Of a DNA stretch of 64,000 nucleotides, positions 54,850 through 64,000 are shown in pieces; within the stretch, counting starts at the first letter, position 1, and every line of letters begins with the position of its first letter. The DNA lies in the NCBI GenBank assembly GCA_949987705.1, contig OX465282.1, positions 68,507,922 through 68,571,921 on the forward strand, written 5' to 3'. The DNA is from Thereva unica (taxonomy: Eukaryota; Arthropoda; Insecta; Diptera; Therevidae). The notes beneath the pieces were generated by a model. It was not told the origin of the DNA. It saw only the letters and a program-made list of their open reading frames with translations, and did not search any database. Made by a program: the position numbers and the translations under genes.

Positions 54850-55766
54850 ACGTATCGCCGGCGGATTAATATAGTACACGGATGGCTCTAAAACAGAGAC
54901 AGGTGTGGGCGACGGAATCTGGAGTGAAAGCCCCAAATTCAGCAGGACGATAAGCCTAGCACCCTAGCAACTGTCTTTCAAGCAGAGGTGTACTCTATTC
55001 TGGCATGCACTCATAAGAACTTAAGAAGGGCCTACCAAAATAAACGGATTTTTATCTTCTCTGATAGCCCAGCGGCAATTAGAACGATAAGGTCCAGCAG
55101 GACCAAGTCGAAATTATTTTGGGACCGCCAACGAGCTCTTGATGAGTTGGGCGTTCTCAATCAAGTTACCCTTGTCTGGGTCCCGGGTCACCGTGGCTTC
55201 AAAGGCAACGAAAGTGCGGATGCCCTGGCTCTGATATTGCACTCACCATTCCAGAACTGGTGATGGGGGCACCGTCCAGCTTGCTACGAAGGACCCTGGT
55301 CGATCGGACTTTGATGAAACATACTGAACGCTGGAGGTCCGCACCTGGACTGGCCAATTCTAAGCGGTTCCGTCCTGTGCCGTCCCCTAAGACACCAAGG
55401 AATTGTTAGGACGCAGTAGGTATGTCAGGACAGTTGTTGGCTTGCTTACCAGACACTGTGCACTAAATTACCACTTATGGAGGATAGGAAGAGCGGAGGA
55501 CTCCACATGTAGGCTTTGCCTGGAAGAGTATGAGTCTGCCCTCCACATTCTTTGTGAGTGCCCCGCAATAGCGAAGAGCAGGGCTCTTTGTTCGAGGAGT
55601 CCATACTCGAACACTCAAGTCTAAGCGACAAACCACTAGGCAGACTGCTGAACATGTTCAAGCGGTTTGGCCTATAAATAGGAGGTGTAGGGGCTGTAGT
55701 ACAATAGGCCAAATTAATGGCCACAGTACCTTTAGACCCAATACCTCACACAGGAAAAAAACAAAC
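54850..55766 (+). pseudogene. LOA-like LINE, RNase H and C-terminal part, second copy
   Basis: Directly after the first copy's 3' end comes an RNase H domain in broken frames: YTDGSKTETGVGDGIW (54871), TVFQAEVYSILACTH, IFIFSDSPAAIRTIRSSRTK and TLVWVPGHRGFKGNESADAL, with all four acidic positions recognisable. A C-terminal CRLCLEEYESALHILCEC (CCHC type) follows. The 3' UTR (ctaagcgacaaaccactagg...cctcacacaggaaaaaaac) duplicates 54712-54849. An RNase H domain in the ORF2 supports LOA or I-type over Jockey. Confidence 0.85.
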
Positions 55767-57057
55767 CTCGCAATAATTTATGTAGGTGCGTCGACATATG
55801 TAATTTATGAGTTCCTTTATATCTTAGTGGGTCCAGTACAAATTACATTGATTCCACTTTGTATCCTTGCTGAAATGTGCGCTCATTCAAACCGTTAATA
55901 TGATAAGGTGTGATTTTTTCTAGTATTGTACAAAATTGTAAAAAAAAAAATAATAAAACCTTGTCAATTGACAGCAAAAAACTGAAATCGAATTTCCCCA
56001 CATTTTTGTTTAAAATAATTGAGAAGAGACAATTTTTGGGAGTACAAAGAATGGTTTATGTCTTAAATTCCACTTAAAATGGCTCAGGCTTAGATGGTTA
56101 CGGTTGATAAGAAATTGCGTTCATATTTTTCACAATTCAAAATTAAATGCCAAAACCGCAAGAGATTAAATCTGAGAGCAATAACGAACCAGTAACTGCG
56201 GGAAGAGGGTAAAAGCCATTTTATACGCTGATAACACATTATAAGAGGAACAATAGCTTACTTATGCGTTATCAACTAAAGATAAATTTATTTCAAAGGG
56301 AGCATTGTAATTGGAAGATCTTCTTAAGCCCAAGACTGGTTCAAGAGATTAAACGCCTCCTCGGTCTAAGGAACATCAATGAACTCACAATAAAAGGAAT
56401 AAAAAGGCTAAATCTGACCCGACGATGAATAAGCAAACGAATAACGAATCAGTGAAAGAAACAAATGGAATGGAAAGGTTCCCTTATATCCTTTATGTAT
56501 GCTTGGCTTACATAGAAGATTACGACAAAATGACTTTTGTTGCTACCGAAAACATCAAATGTGAACTAAAATGATTGGAACGAAATTCAAATACATATGA
56601 ATGACAATGAATTGAGTAAGGCGTATTCTGACTTCGTGATGACGAGCATAATTGGATACTTTCTTTTCAAGCTTAGTTCTCTTAAGTGCTTTGAACTATC
56701 GAACGAAAAAGCAGTAAAAATATGAGTTCTAGGCATCAAAAGAGAAATTTATGAAATATTAAAGTTTTGCACGATTTAAAAAGATGTGTACAATAGGACG
56801 TGGTTATTACAGAAGACAAGCTAAGATTTATCTACACGTACAGATTCAATATTAAAACGATTCTCATTTTTACTTGACCTATTTGAAACTGTAGGCCACA
56901 TTTCATAAAATGGTGTACGATTGTTAATATTTAGGGTGCTTCCGCCAGTATGCTGTTATAAATAATAAATAAGTAAAAATAAAAATACGGCCGAAATTTT
57001 CGGATACGACTAATGATTTCGTAAAGCATTTCCAAAGAAAAATATACTATGTATTAC
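55767..57057. other. no gene recognised
   Basis: AT-rich DNA without domain-bearing frames, inverted ends or words shared with other families here. Confidence 0.45.
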
Positions 57058-57420
57058 TCTCATTTAATCCCTCCTGGGACATAGGGCGGAAGCAGTTGCC
57101 TTCGAGATGTGGTCAGTCATCATCAGATTTGGAGCATTGGAGGTTGGAGTCGCATTTTGTCATATCTTTCGCTGGGCCTGAAGCGGCTCCAGAAGTGCAT
57201 TATAAGCGCAATTATGGTGCACTTCGGGCTTGCGAAGGATGAGGATGTGGCGAAATGTGACTCCAAAGCGCTTCAGCCTCTGGTGTTTTGAAATGTGGAG
57301 CTGTTACGAAAATTAAGACCGGATCCCGGTTGTAGAGCCTTTAAAGAAGAAGAGGTTGTCTTGCAGCGGATACTGTTTTGCTCAATAGCTCTCAGCTCTG
57401 ACCAGGATCTCCCAATTTAG
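57058..57420 (-). mobile_element. RTE-like LINE 3' end split by a 246-bp insert
   Basis: RTE words (tttaatccctcctgggac, cagttgcctt) at 57064-57107 continue at 57361 (cttgcagcggatactg...gaccaggatctccca). Orientation is minus. Old copy. Confidence 0.75.
57108..57353 (+). mobile_element. short retroposon-like insert with an RTE-like tail
   Basis: The insert runs from cgagatgtgg to agcctttaaagaagaagagg on the plus strand, ending like the RTE 3' terminus. gttgcctt on the left and gttgtctt on the right look like an aged target duplication. Its body encodes no recognised protein. It may be a SINE-like passenger using the RTE machinery. Confidence 0.5.
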
Positions 57421-57599
57421 TGGATCTTCCCAATAATTACGTACACTCTCAATCGTTCAAAAAGCACCTTTGTTTTGAGTGCACCTAATCAGGCCCGCCG
57501 CTAGTACAGAACCCAAAAAAGATCACTTCGTTTAGAACGGGTCTCCTTCCGTCGAGTTTATTAGATATTAGCAAAACTTGTCAATTTGAGGTCTTTTTG

Positions 57600-58160
57600 A
57601 TAATTAGCCGAAGTTTTTCTATTTAAACAAAAAAGCCCGACCGAATATTATGAAATTTTTTTCAGAGCATTTCTTCGCATCTTCGCACCTCAATGAAGTC
57701 GATATAGTTTTTCGTTCGCGCGGTATCGTGCAGGTACAAAAATTATAAACGTTTAAACAAAAAAAAAACGTTTCGACCGAATTTTATGAAAATTTTTTCA
57801 GATCATATTTTGGTTAATACCCTTCGAACGGCACGTCAACTAAATCGATATCTTTTATAGTTCGCGCGATATCGTGCAGGTACAAAAATCACTTTTGTCA
57901 TTTAAACCAAAAAACCCGGTCGACCGAATATTATAAAAATCTTTTCAGATTATATTGTCGCTAATACGCTTCGAACGGCACCTCAAGTAAGTCAATATCT
58001 TTCGTGGTTCGGGCGATATCGTGCAGGTACAAAAATTACTTACGCCGCTTAAACAAAAAAACGGCTCAAACGAATTTTATTAAAATATTTCGGTTAATGC
58101 GCTTCAAACGACACCTCAACGAAGTCGATATCTTTTTTGGTTCGCGCGATATCGTGCAGG
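57600..58160 (+). repeat. 145-bp satellite, 4 diverged tandem units
   Basis: The word gatatcgtgcaggtacaaaa (or a close variant) recurs at about 57719, 57867, 58013 and 58146. Between occurrences each unit has tttaaacaaaaaa, cgaattttatgaaaa, cgcttcgaacggcacctcaa and gtcgatatctttt. Diverged units in reverse lie at 29966-31035. Confidence 0.88.
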
Positions 58161-58560
58161 AAAAAATGACCACATACGTACGCACACACACATACTTCCT
58201 CCCAATTTTTTGCTGAAAATGCTCCTGGGACCTTGAAAGATGAAAATGCGTCGAAAATTTCGATTTCGATTTTCGGATCGATTACAATAACTTCCTATAC
58301 TGGGAACTTAAAAAACCAAAACATAAACTTACCCAGCGATGGAAAACATGACAGCCAAGTGTCAACACATAACACAACACAAACACAATCAGAAACACGT
58401 TCCACAACAGAGAGCAGGGTTCTGCAACTCCCCACCAAGTTCCACAGACCCATTGTAGTACTACCGATAAATAGCAGAGCGCGTTGCCCCAAAAGCTCAG
58501 ATCACTCTTGATCTTCTATACGATCTGAGATAGAAGAAGTTGCTACAAAAAGCTAGTGAT
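58161..58560. other. no gene recognised
   Basis: A 92-codon plus-strand frame (58233-58511) is Ser/Thr/Gln-rich and has no recognisable domain. Confidence 0.4.
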
Positions 58561-58572
58561 CCCAATTTGATT

Positions 58573-58814
58573 GCATTAAACGAATCTGAGCTAATGCGAA
58601 TTCCTAGTATATTAGCCATATTGAGCTAATAGAATTGCTTGGTTACATTAGTCACCCTGAGCTAGTGTAAACTTTCTATAACTAACTTTTGGTTTGAATT
58701 TCAGCTAAACTATTAAGCACATTAGTCGGTTTGAGCTAATGTGCATTCCTATTATATTAGCCGTATTGAGATAATATACGTTCCAGAGTGCATTAGTCGC
58801 CTTGAGCTAATGCA
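58573..58814 (+). repeat. array of six short hairpins with a shared loop
   Basis: Stem-loops lie at 58573-58597, 58610-58631, 58643-58670, 58717-58744, 58753-58778 and 58789-58814. Most stems have the core ATTAG/CTAAT and a loop of the form YCNNNYTGAG. Outer stem bases vary between copies but stay paired (gcacattag with ctaatgtgc; tgcattag with ctaatgca; ttacattag with ctagtgtaa). Confidence 0.8.
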
Positions 58815-58830
58815 AGAAATCCAACTAAAC

Positions 58831-60250
58831 TGAATTCATTGATTTAATGTTAGCGAATCTACACACCAGCTTCAGACGCGAAACAGTCGGGGCCTCACAA
58901 AGTTGCGGGAACATCAGAAGCTTGAAATATAACTTTTCATACAGGAATATTGGATTTGAGTAAACTTACATTTGAATTAAGTTATAAATATTGATTAGTG
59001 AATTTAGTGTAAAAAACAAATTTGGAATAAATTAATAACTTGAAGTTATGCAGCAGTCTTTCTTTCTGAGTTATTGTTGTAATCACTGAGTTCTTCAGAC
59101 AGACTATCATTGTTTTTTGTTCAAAGAAAAAACTGCTTTAAGAACAAATGAAAATTTTTAACACCATTTGGCCTCCAGTTACAGCACACACTGATAAAAA
59201 GAAACAAAAGAGCAAAGTTCACTTTATAATTATAATTCACTTTTATTTAAATAATTCAGTTTTATATCTTAGGTACAAAATTCAAAATAAAAATAGATAA
59301 ATCATCAATATAATTCACTTAATCAATATCATTAAATTTGAAGAAATTTTAAACATTCAGCAGCTTTGCAGTTATTAAAGAAAGTAATAGATACGAATTA
59401 TAGAAAAGGTTAATTTATAAGCTTGAGTTAAATTTTACTATATTCACCCGATGTGAACATCCACTCAAAAAAAAAAAATATAATTAATCACCCTCATCAA
59501 TGGTGTTAGCTAAAAAATACACAATCCACTTGATCACCTCAACAACGATGGAAACTAAATATCAAATTAATTAAAATCCTCATACTAAGAATCCATCCAC
59601 GTTGTTAACTAAAATCACTTCAAGTTTAAAGCAGAGAAACAAAATTATAATATATTTGTAACGAATCAAGGAATGACTAGAGAAAATCGTTCACCATATC
59701 AAATATTATTATTTAAAGAAGAAAAGGAAAAAAATTATGAAAATATGAATATTGTATTGTTGTAATTAAGTACTCACCTGACCTTGAAAGTTGGCCTTGA
59801 GCTTTAATTTGGTTGTGGACAAAGGGGATTGTCTGGTCAAGGTCAAAGGAGAGAGGAATTAGGAATTACTGTTCATAGTAGTGTTGGGTAGGACACGATA
59901 ATAAAATGAGTTTGTAAGAGGAACCTCTTTTTCCTTTTGAACCAGTACAATATCTCACTTCAAATGAGGCGAGGTGCCATTGTATTGTGCTAGCACGTCA
60001 CGTAGTGAATGGCTCAAACTTTGCGATGGGGCAGATCTATTGCGTTTGCGAAAGAGAGGATACGATAAATGATAAATGCATGAATGGAAATATTAATTAT
60101 CGTGCCTATGAATGTTGGTTACAAAAATATTCTTTAAAATTTTTGTTAACTGTATAAAGAAAAACATATTTACAGATTTAAAATGAAACTCCCTAAAATT
60201 GAAAATAACACGAAAATATTTTATTGTTACAGATAGAGATTAAAAAATAA
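58831..60250. other. no gene recognised
   Basis: Very AT-rich with many Asn/Lys/Ile-type low-complexity frames. No repeat family or terminus was recognised. Confidence 0.45.
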
Positions 60251-60261
60251 AAATAAAATTT

Positions 60262-60560
60262 TACCTCCCTTGAAAAATGTAAGAAATATCTCTCCAACTT
60301 CACTCCCTCCAAAAAATGTAAGAATAATTGTCTCTTCAGTACAAAATTTACCTCTCTCGAAAAATGTAAGAATTATCTCTTCAGTACAAAATTTGCCTCC
60401 CTCGAAAAATGTAAGAATTGTTACCTCCCTCGAAAAATGTAAGAATTGTCTCTTCAGTACAAAATTCACCTCCCTCGAAAAAAGTAAGAATTGTTACCTC
60501 CCTCGAAAAATGTAAGAATTAGCTCTTCAGCACAAAATTCACCTCCCTCGTAAAATGTAA
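60262..60560 (+). repeat. minisatellite, alternating 30- and 47-bp units
   Basis: About eight copies of acctccctcgaaaaatgtaa are separated by gaattgtctcttcagtacaa-type linkers, some of which lack the second half. The frames across it on both strands are repeat translations, not genes. Confidence 0.88.
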
Positions 60561-60837
60561 GAATTGGATATTTTATTGTCGCAAAAGAAATAAGAAAATG
60601 TTGTTCCAGTTCGTGTTTACAATCTCACCTCGGCGCAGTTCAGATTGGATATTTTGCTGCTGCAAAAGAAGTAAGAAATGTCTCTCCACTTCGTAATTTA
60701 CAAACGCACGATACACGCTCATATCCCAGTAGTACATTATTTTTGAACCGGGACATTTAAAAAAGTTGAGGCCTCAGAACAATTTACTATCGTGTACGGG
60801 ACAAATGAACTGCCTCTTGTAAGTCCGGCTCAACTCT

Positions 60838-61132
60838 AGTTCATAGTCTGTTCCCGTGAACAGGGAAAGGGAAAGTTGTTAATATTAGTTCTCGGTCTAT
60901 TCCCGAGAACTAAGGGAAAATTAATAATAATAGTTCTCGGTCTATTCCCGAGAACTAAGGAAAATTAGCAATAATAGTTCTCGGTCTATTCCCGAGAACT
61001 AAGGAAAAATTAGTAATGATAGTTCTCGGTCTATTCCCGAGAACTAAGGAAAAATTAGGAATAATTGTTCTCGGTCTATTCCCGAGAACTAAGGAAAAAT
61101 TAGGAATAGTTCTTGGTCTATTCCCAAGAACT
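60838..61132 (+). repeat. tandem hairpin array, 45-bp period, 6-7 units
   Basis: Hairpins AGTTCTCGG-tctattc-CCGAGAACT lie at 60887-60911, 60932-60956, 60976-61000, 61021-61045, 61066-61090 and 61108-61132, with a diverged unit at 60838-60862. Linkers are aaggaaaaattagnaat-like. The last unit reads agttcttgg/ccaagaact, a compensatory C-G to T-A change. Confidence 0.93.
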
Positions 61133-61165
61133 TTAAAATAGAGGAAAAAAATATAAAATCCAAGC

Positions 61166-61393
61166 TAGAGGTCGCGCCAAAAGAGTTGATGCCGGAGCGC
61201 GCAGCTGGGGAAATTAAAGCTGCACACAAATAAAAATTGCGCACATATTGATAAGAAATGCGCTTATGTATTTTCAAATTTCCCCTTCGAAATTTGTTGC
61301 GACTAGGCTAAGAGGCGGGAACGGCATGCGAGGATTCTACTGCGCATGGAAAACGCGACTTTCTCGGCATCAACCCTTTTGGCGCGACCTCTA
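61166..61393. mobile_element. MITE, 228 bp, 29-bp inverted ends
   Basis: The left end TAGAGGTCGCGCCAAAAGAG and the reverse of the right end TAGAGGTCGCGCCAAAAGGG match over 29 bp with one difference. A TAGAG tip suggests hAT, but no 8-bp duplication is visible, so the superfamily is open. Confidence 0.72.
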
Positions 61394-62237
61394 ACTTACC
61401 CTCGAGGCGTTCGGTATTCAGAGAGAGGAAGATTCATGGGTGCAACGATTTTTGTTAACTCACTTGAATTCGATTCAAGTGGGGATAGAAATATATAACG
61501 GGATGACTGAAGTGATTTTTGTTTGAATAATGCAAATGGGAATGAAAATTTTAATTGTGCATGTGTTGAGGTGAGAAGTGTTACTAGAGTAAATATTTAT
61601 TCGAGTGAATGTATGAAGTTTTGAGTGAATGTTCTTAAGGAAAATTTCGTTTCTTAAAGTTAAATTAGTATCAATGATAATAATGTTAAATGATGCTACT
61701 CAATGTCCATATTATCCAAAGATGATGTTATTGTTGATAAGTTCTTGATGTTCACTTGTTAGAGCTGAATGACCGTGATCGTTTCTACATAATTGCCCAG
61801 GAGTATATGTAACTGCACCTGGTTTCCTAATGCGGCTTTATTTTTCTGAAATAAACAGTATTAACGTGCCCTAAGGTGACATGGTGAACGAAGAAGGAAA
61901 AGAAAACATGAAAGATAAACCAGGGAGATTTATCTTATGTTGTGAAGAATTGAACAATCATAGCCTCCAACAAACCAATATTTTCCTTTAGAGGTTTCCG
62001 CTATAGGTTCTAGTTTTTGCTGCACAATGATTGTGAAGGTTTTGTAGCTGGTGCTGGTATTTTTTTTTTTTATGTGAAAGACTAGAGTCTCAGGAAAGAC
62101 CCTTTATACTGTCGACAAATTATTTTCTTCATATAGAGTGCAATGTCGAACAGCAGCTCTACTCGGGGAAGGAAGGAACTGCCACAACCTACCCGCGATA
62201 TTTTTCAGTCCACCTACTTCCAACCATTACTATTGCG
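61394..62237. other. no gene recognised
   Basis: AT-rich DNA with a T homopolymer near 62060; no domain or repeat noticed. Confidence 0.45.
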
Positions 62238-62527
62238 ACTTTGGCATCGGGGCATCGAGAAACAGCTCGCTGGAGTGTTATGCCTCCTGAAACGAGTTGA
62301 ATCTCATCAACCAACCGATGACATGCGCTTTGGCGGAGCGGGGAAGGGCTAAGGAAGGCTATGACAAGAGGAATCAGAAATGTAAAGAGGGAAGAAGAAA
62401 GAAGGAAAGTTATGTAGGTGGGAAATTGGAGAAGGCGAAGGACCGTGGGGCTTGGCCGGGAATCGAACCCGGGACCTCTCGGATAGTAGCTAGACGCCTT
62501 ACTCCTTAGGCTACCGAGGCCCCCAAA
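62238..62527 (-). mobile_element. tRNA-derived SINE, copy 3
   Basis: On the minus strand from 62527 the head shows a tagcctaaggagtaaggcg A-box region and a GGGTTCGATTCCC B box, then the family body and tail (catcggttggttgatgagat, ctcgtttcaggag, ctcgatgccccgat). It lies against the 3' edge of the LINE remnant at 62535. Confidence 0.88.
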
Positions 62528-62534
62528 ATCCAAT

Positions 62535-63345
62535 GGTATAACTTCTTCCTCCCATATGTTGCATAACTCAAACTTCGTGTAAGGTTCGCCGTAGTTGTGG
62601 TCCTCCTTCCTTTAGCAGCTCAGCATCGGCACTTGGCGATTGTTGCTTTTTGCCTTTTTTTAGCTTCACGTTCCCTTTCCAGTGTTGGTGGTTCTATTGA
62701 GAAATTATCTTGAAGAATTATAAAAATGCCTCTGTCCGTGGATCCTCTTTCAGTAAGGGAGTAAGATTCAACGGGTTCTGAAAATATTCTCTCCACCTTT
62801 CTTTTATCCTGTCAGGATCTGCTAATAGATTCTAATCTATGTCGTTGCAGTTATTAATAACCTGGCGAGTTCCTTTCTACCGATTCTCCCTTCATTGAAG
62901 CCTTTCTGGATCTGTAAGATTTCTTCTTTCTGCAAATCTTGTCTATGATTTTTCTTTTTTGCTTAAAAACTTCCATGCTTGCTTTTGTTGGCCTTGCGAT
63001 GTACTCCCGGTGGCTCTGGTTTCTTTCTTCAATTGCGGCTCTACAGTGCAGTCAATTCTAGTCTGTCTGTGGGCCCAGCCTAATGTTTCTTCTGCTACCC
63101 CCTTTATGCTGCTTTTAATTTGCTCCCACTTTTCGTTGATTTCGCGTTGTTCTTCTGCCTCTCTCTAGTTTTGTACGACAGCATGCTGATAGGCATGTCT
63201 TGTTAGTTCCAATTTAAGCTTATCTATATATATCCTCTATGCGTTTTGGTTTCTATCCAATTTCACCTTGGCTCGATAGTGGTTCGAGCCACAGTATGTC
63301 CCTATTTGCTATTACGTCCAGTATACTCGTGGCCGCTCTTCTCTC
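62535..63345 (-). pseudogene. decayed LINE ORF2, linker between endonuclease and RT
   Basis: Across several frames the minus strand gives EINEKWEQIKSSIKGVAEET, PQLKKETRATGSTSQGQQ, RIKERWREYFQN and ADAELLKEGGPQLRRTL. This is the typical region following the nuclease of a LINE, with the start of the RT fingers. Many stops interrupt it. It resembles the LINE type at 19380 and 49480, but that link rests on style and not on overlapping sequence. Confidence 0.6.
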
Positions 63346-63480
63346 AATCAGGCGCGTACGCAGGGAGGGGTTACTGGGGGTTAAACCCACCCCCCATGAT
63401 TCCAATAATAATAGAAACAATTATAATTAATTAATATATCAACTTATTAAACAATTAAAAATATATTCCAAATGCCGATG

Positions 63481-63910
63481 TATAAGGGTGTATCAGTGAA
63501 AATGTCGAAACGCCTGGCTGTGGATAGGTCTTGGATAGACGAACAAAAAATTGTATGGGGGAGGGGGAATAGTAACGGTTTAGCCGCTATGACGTTTTCA
63601 AATTTCTTTGGTAGAGGTTTACATATTACTCCGTATTTTTGTAACCCTACTTGATATGTTCATGAATAAGGCAGCAATATACGCAGCAACTGTAAAATCC
63701 AAGGTTTCAGCCCACCAACTTCCAGAGTTATTATTCAAAGTCAAAATTTTGTTTTTTTTTAACTAAAATTTCAACTTCAACCCCCTTTTTTCAAAAAATA
63801 CGTAGTTAATCAATTTTATTTTCCAAAATTGGAAAGCTTGAACAATTTCCTATGAATAATGTCCGACAACTTTTACGCCACAGCCTCTACTTTTGAAGCT
63901 ATAAGCAATT
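63481..63910 (+). repeat. dispersed agggtgtat repeat, copy 3
   Basis: It starts agggtgtatcagtgaaaatg and follows 15799-16250 block by block (tgtcgaaacgcctggctgtg, ggtagaggtttacatatta, caaaattggaaag, tttcctatgaataatgt). The element continues beyond the right edge of the window. Confidence 0.75.
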
Positions 63911-64000
63911 TGAATATTGTTCATTTTTCTTGCTGAATTTTTTAATAATTTTTAAAATATAGTAGTTTTTCTTATACATATTTATAATTATTATTCATAT

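Noticed and set aside
54988..55263. A host RNase H gene
   Set aside because: The domain is followed by a LINE-type CCHC motif and a LINE 3' UTR shared with the neighbouring copy, so it belongs to the LOA-like retrotransposon.
58233..58511. Ser/Thr/Gln-rich 92-codon frame as a small gene
   Set aside because: No conserved motif, splice context or start context; lies between a satellite and the hairpin array.
60227..60515. Pair of overlapping ~80-codon frames on opposite strands
   Set aside because: Both are translations of a minisatellite with a repeat length that keeps frames open.
60838..61132. CRISPR array (palindromic repeats, regular spacing)
   Set aside because: The linkers are near-identical to each other, not unique spacers, and the genome is eukaryotic.

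Overview
This window is a transposon-dense stretch of an insect nuclear genome, most probably a fly. It is AT-rich, has no operons, and carries short GT-AG introns and insect-type retroelements (BEL/Pao, LOA-like, RTE-like and CR1/Jockey-group LINEs), Tc1, hAT, PIF/Harbinger and Transib-like DNA transposons, a Helitron-like insertion and tRNA-derived SINEs. The fly assignment is an inference from how the two immunoglobulin exons and the element families look; no species is claimed.

The only host-gene signal is a pair of adjacent exons (14180-14524 and 14600-14869, + strand). They encode two Ig domains of a Lachesin/Klingon-type cell-adhesion protein and have consensus splice sites. No other exon of this gene is recognisable, so much of the window is probably its introns or intergenic DNA.

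Layout. 1-1270: LOA-like LINE remnant (minus) and a 114-bp RTE scrap with target duplications. 2170-11177: a BEL/Pao LTR retrotransposon in minus orientation with almost identical LTRs, a 5-bp target duplication, a tRNA-Tyr-type primer site, a polypurine tract, a gag-pol ORF lacking the integrase core, and an unusual repeat-bearing ORF downstream of pol. It sits inside an older RTE copy, and its left LTR is broken by an 808-bp Helitron-like insertion carrying a Pif1-helicase fragment. 11-31 kb: dispersed satellite-like repeats, SINEs, small inverted-repeat elements, LINE fragments and an 880-bp Transib-like foldback element. 31.7-36 kb: a CR1/Jockey-group LINE interrupted by a second LINE. 36391-46073: a 9.7-kb hAT-type element (8-bp duplication ctttacac) that acts as a nest for an RTE copy split by an hAT MITE, a second hAT-like terminus pair, a PIF/Harbinger-like element holding a 267-bp tandem array and a 175-bp foldback, and a 5'-truncated RTE with a 13-bp duplication. 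46-56 kb: LINE 3' ends, a Tc1 transposon with 372-bp inverted repeats and a dead transposase, and two LOA-like copies in tandem. 56-64 kb: a 145-bp satellite, two arrays of short conserved hairpins, a minisatellite, a SINE and a decayed LINE.

The nesting gives a relative chronology: old LINE fragments, then DNA transposons and the BEL element inserted into them, then the Helitron-like element inside the BEL LTR. No cellular pathway or defence system is visible. The most unusual items are the repeat-bearing BEL accessory ORF, the hairpin arrays with compensatory changes, the Transib-like foldback and the layered hAT nest.
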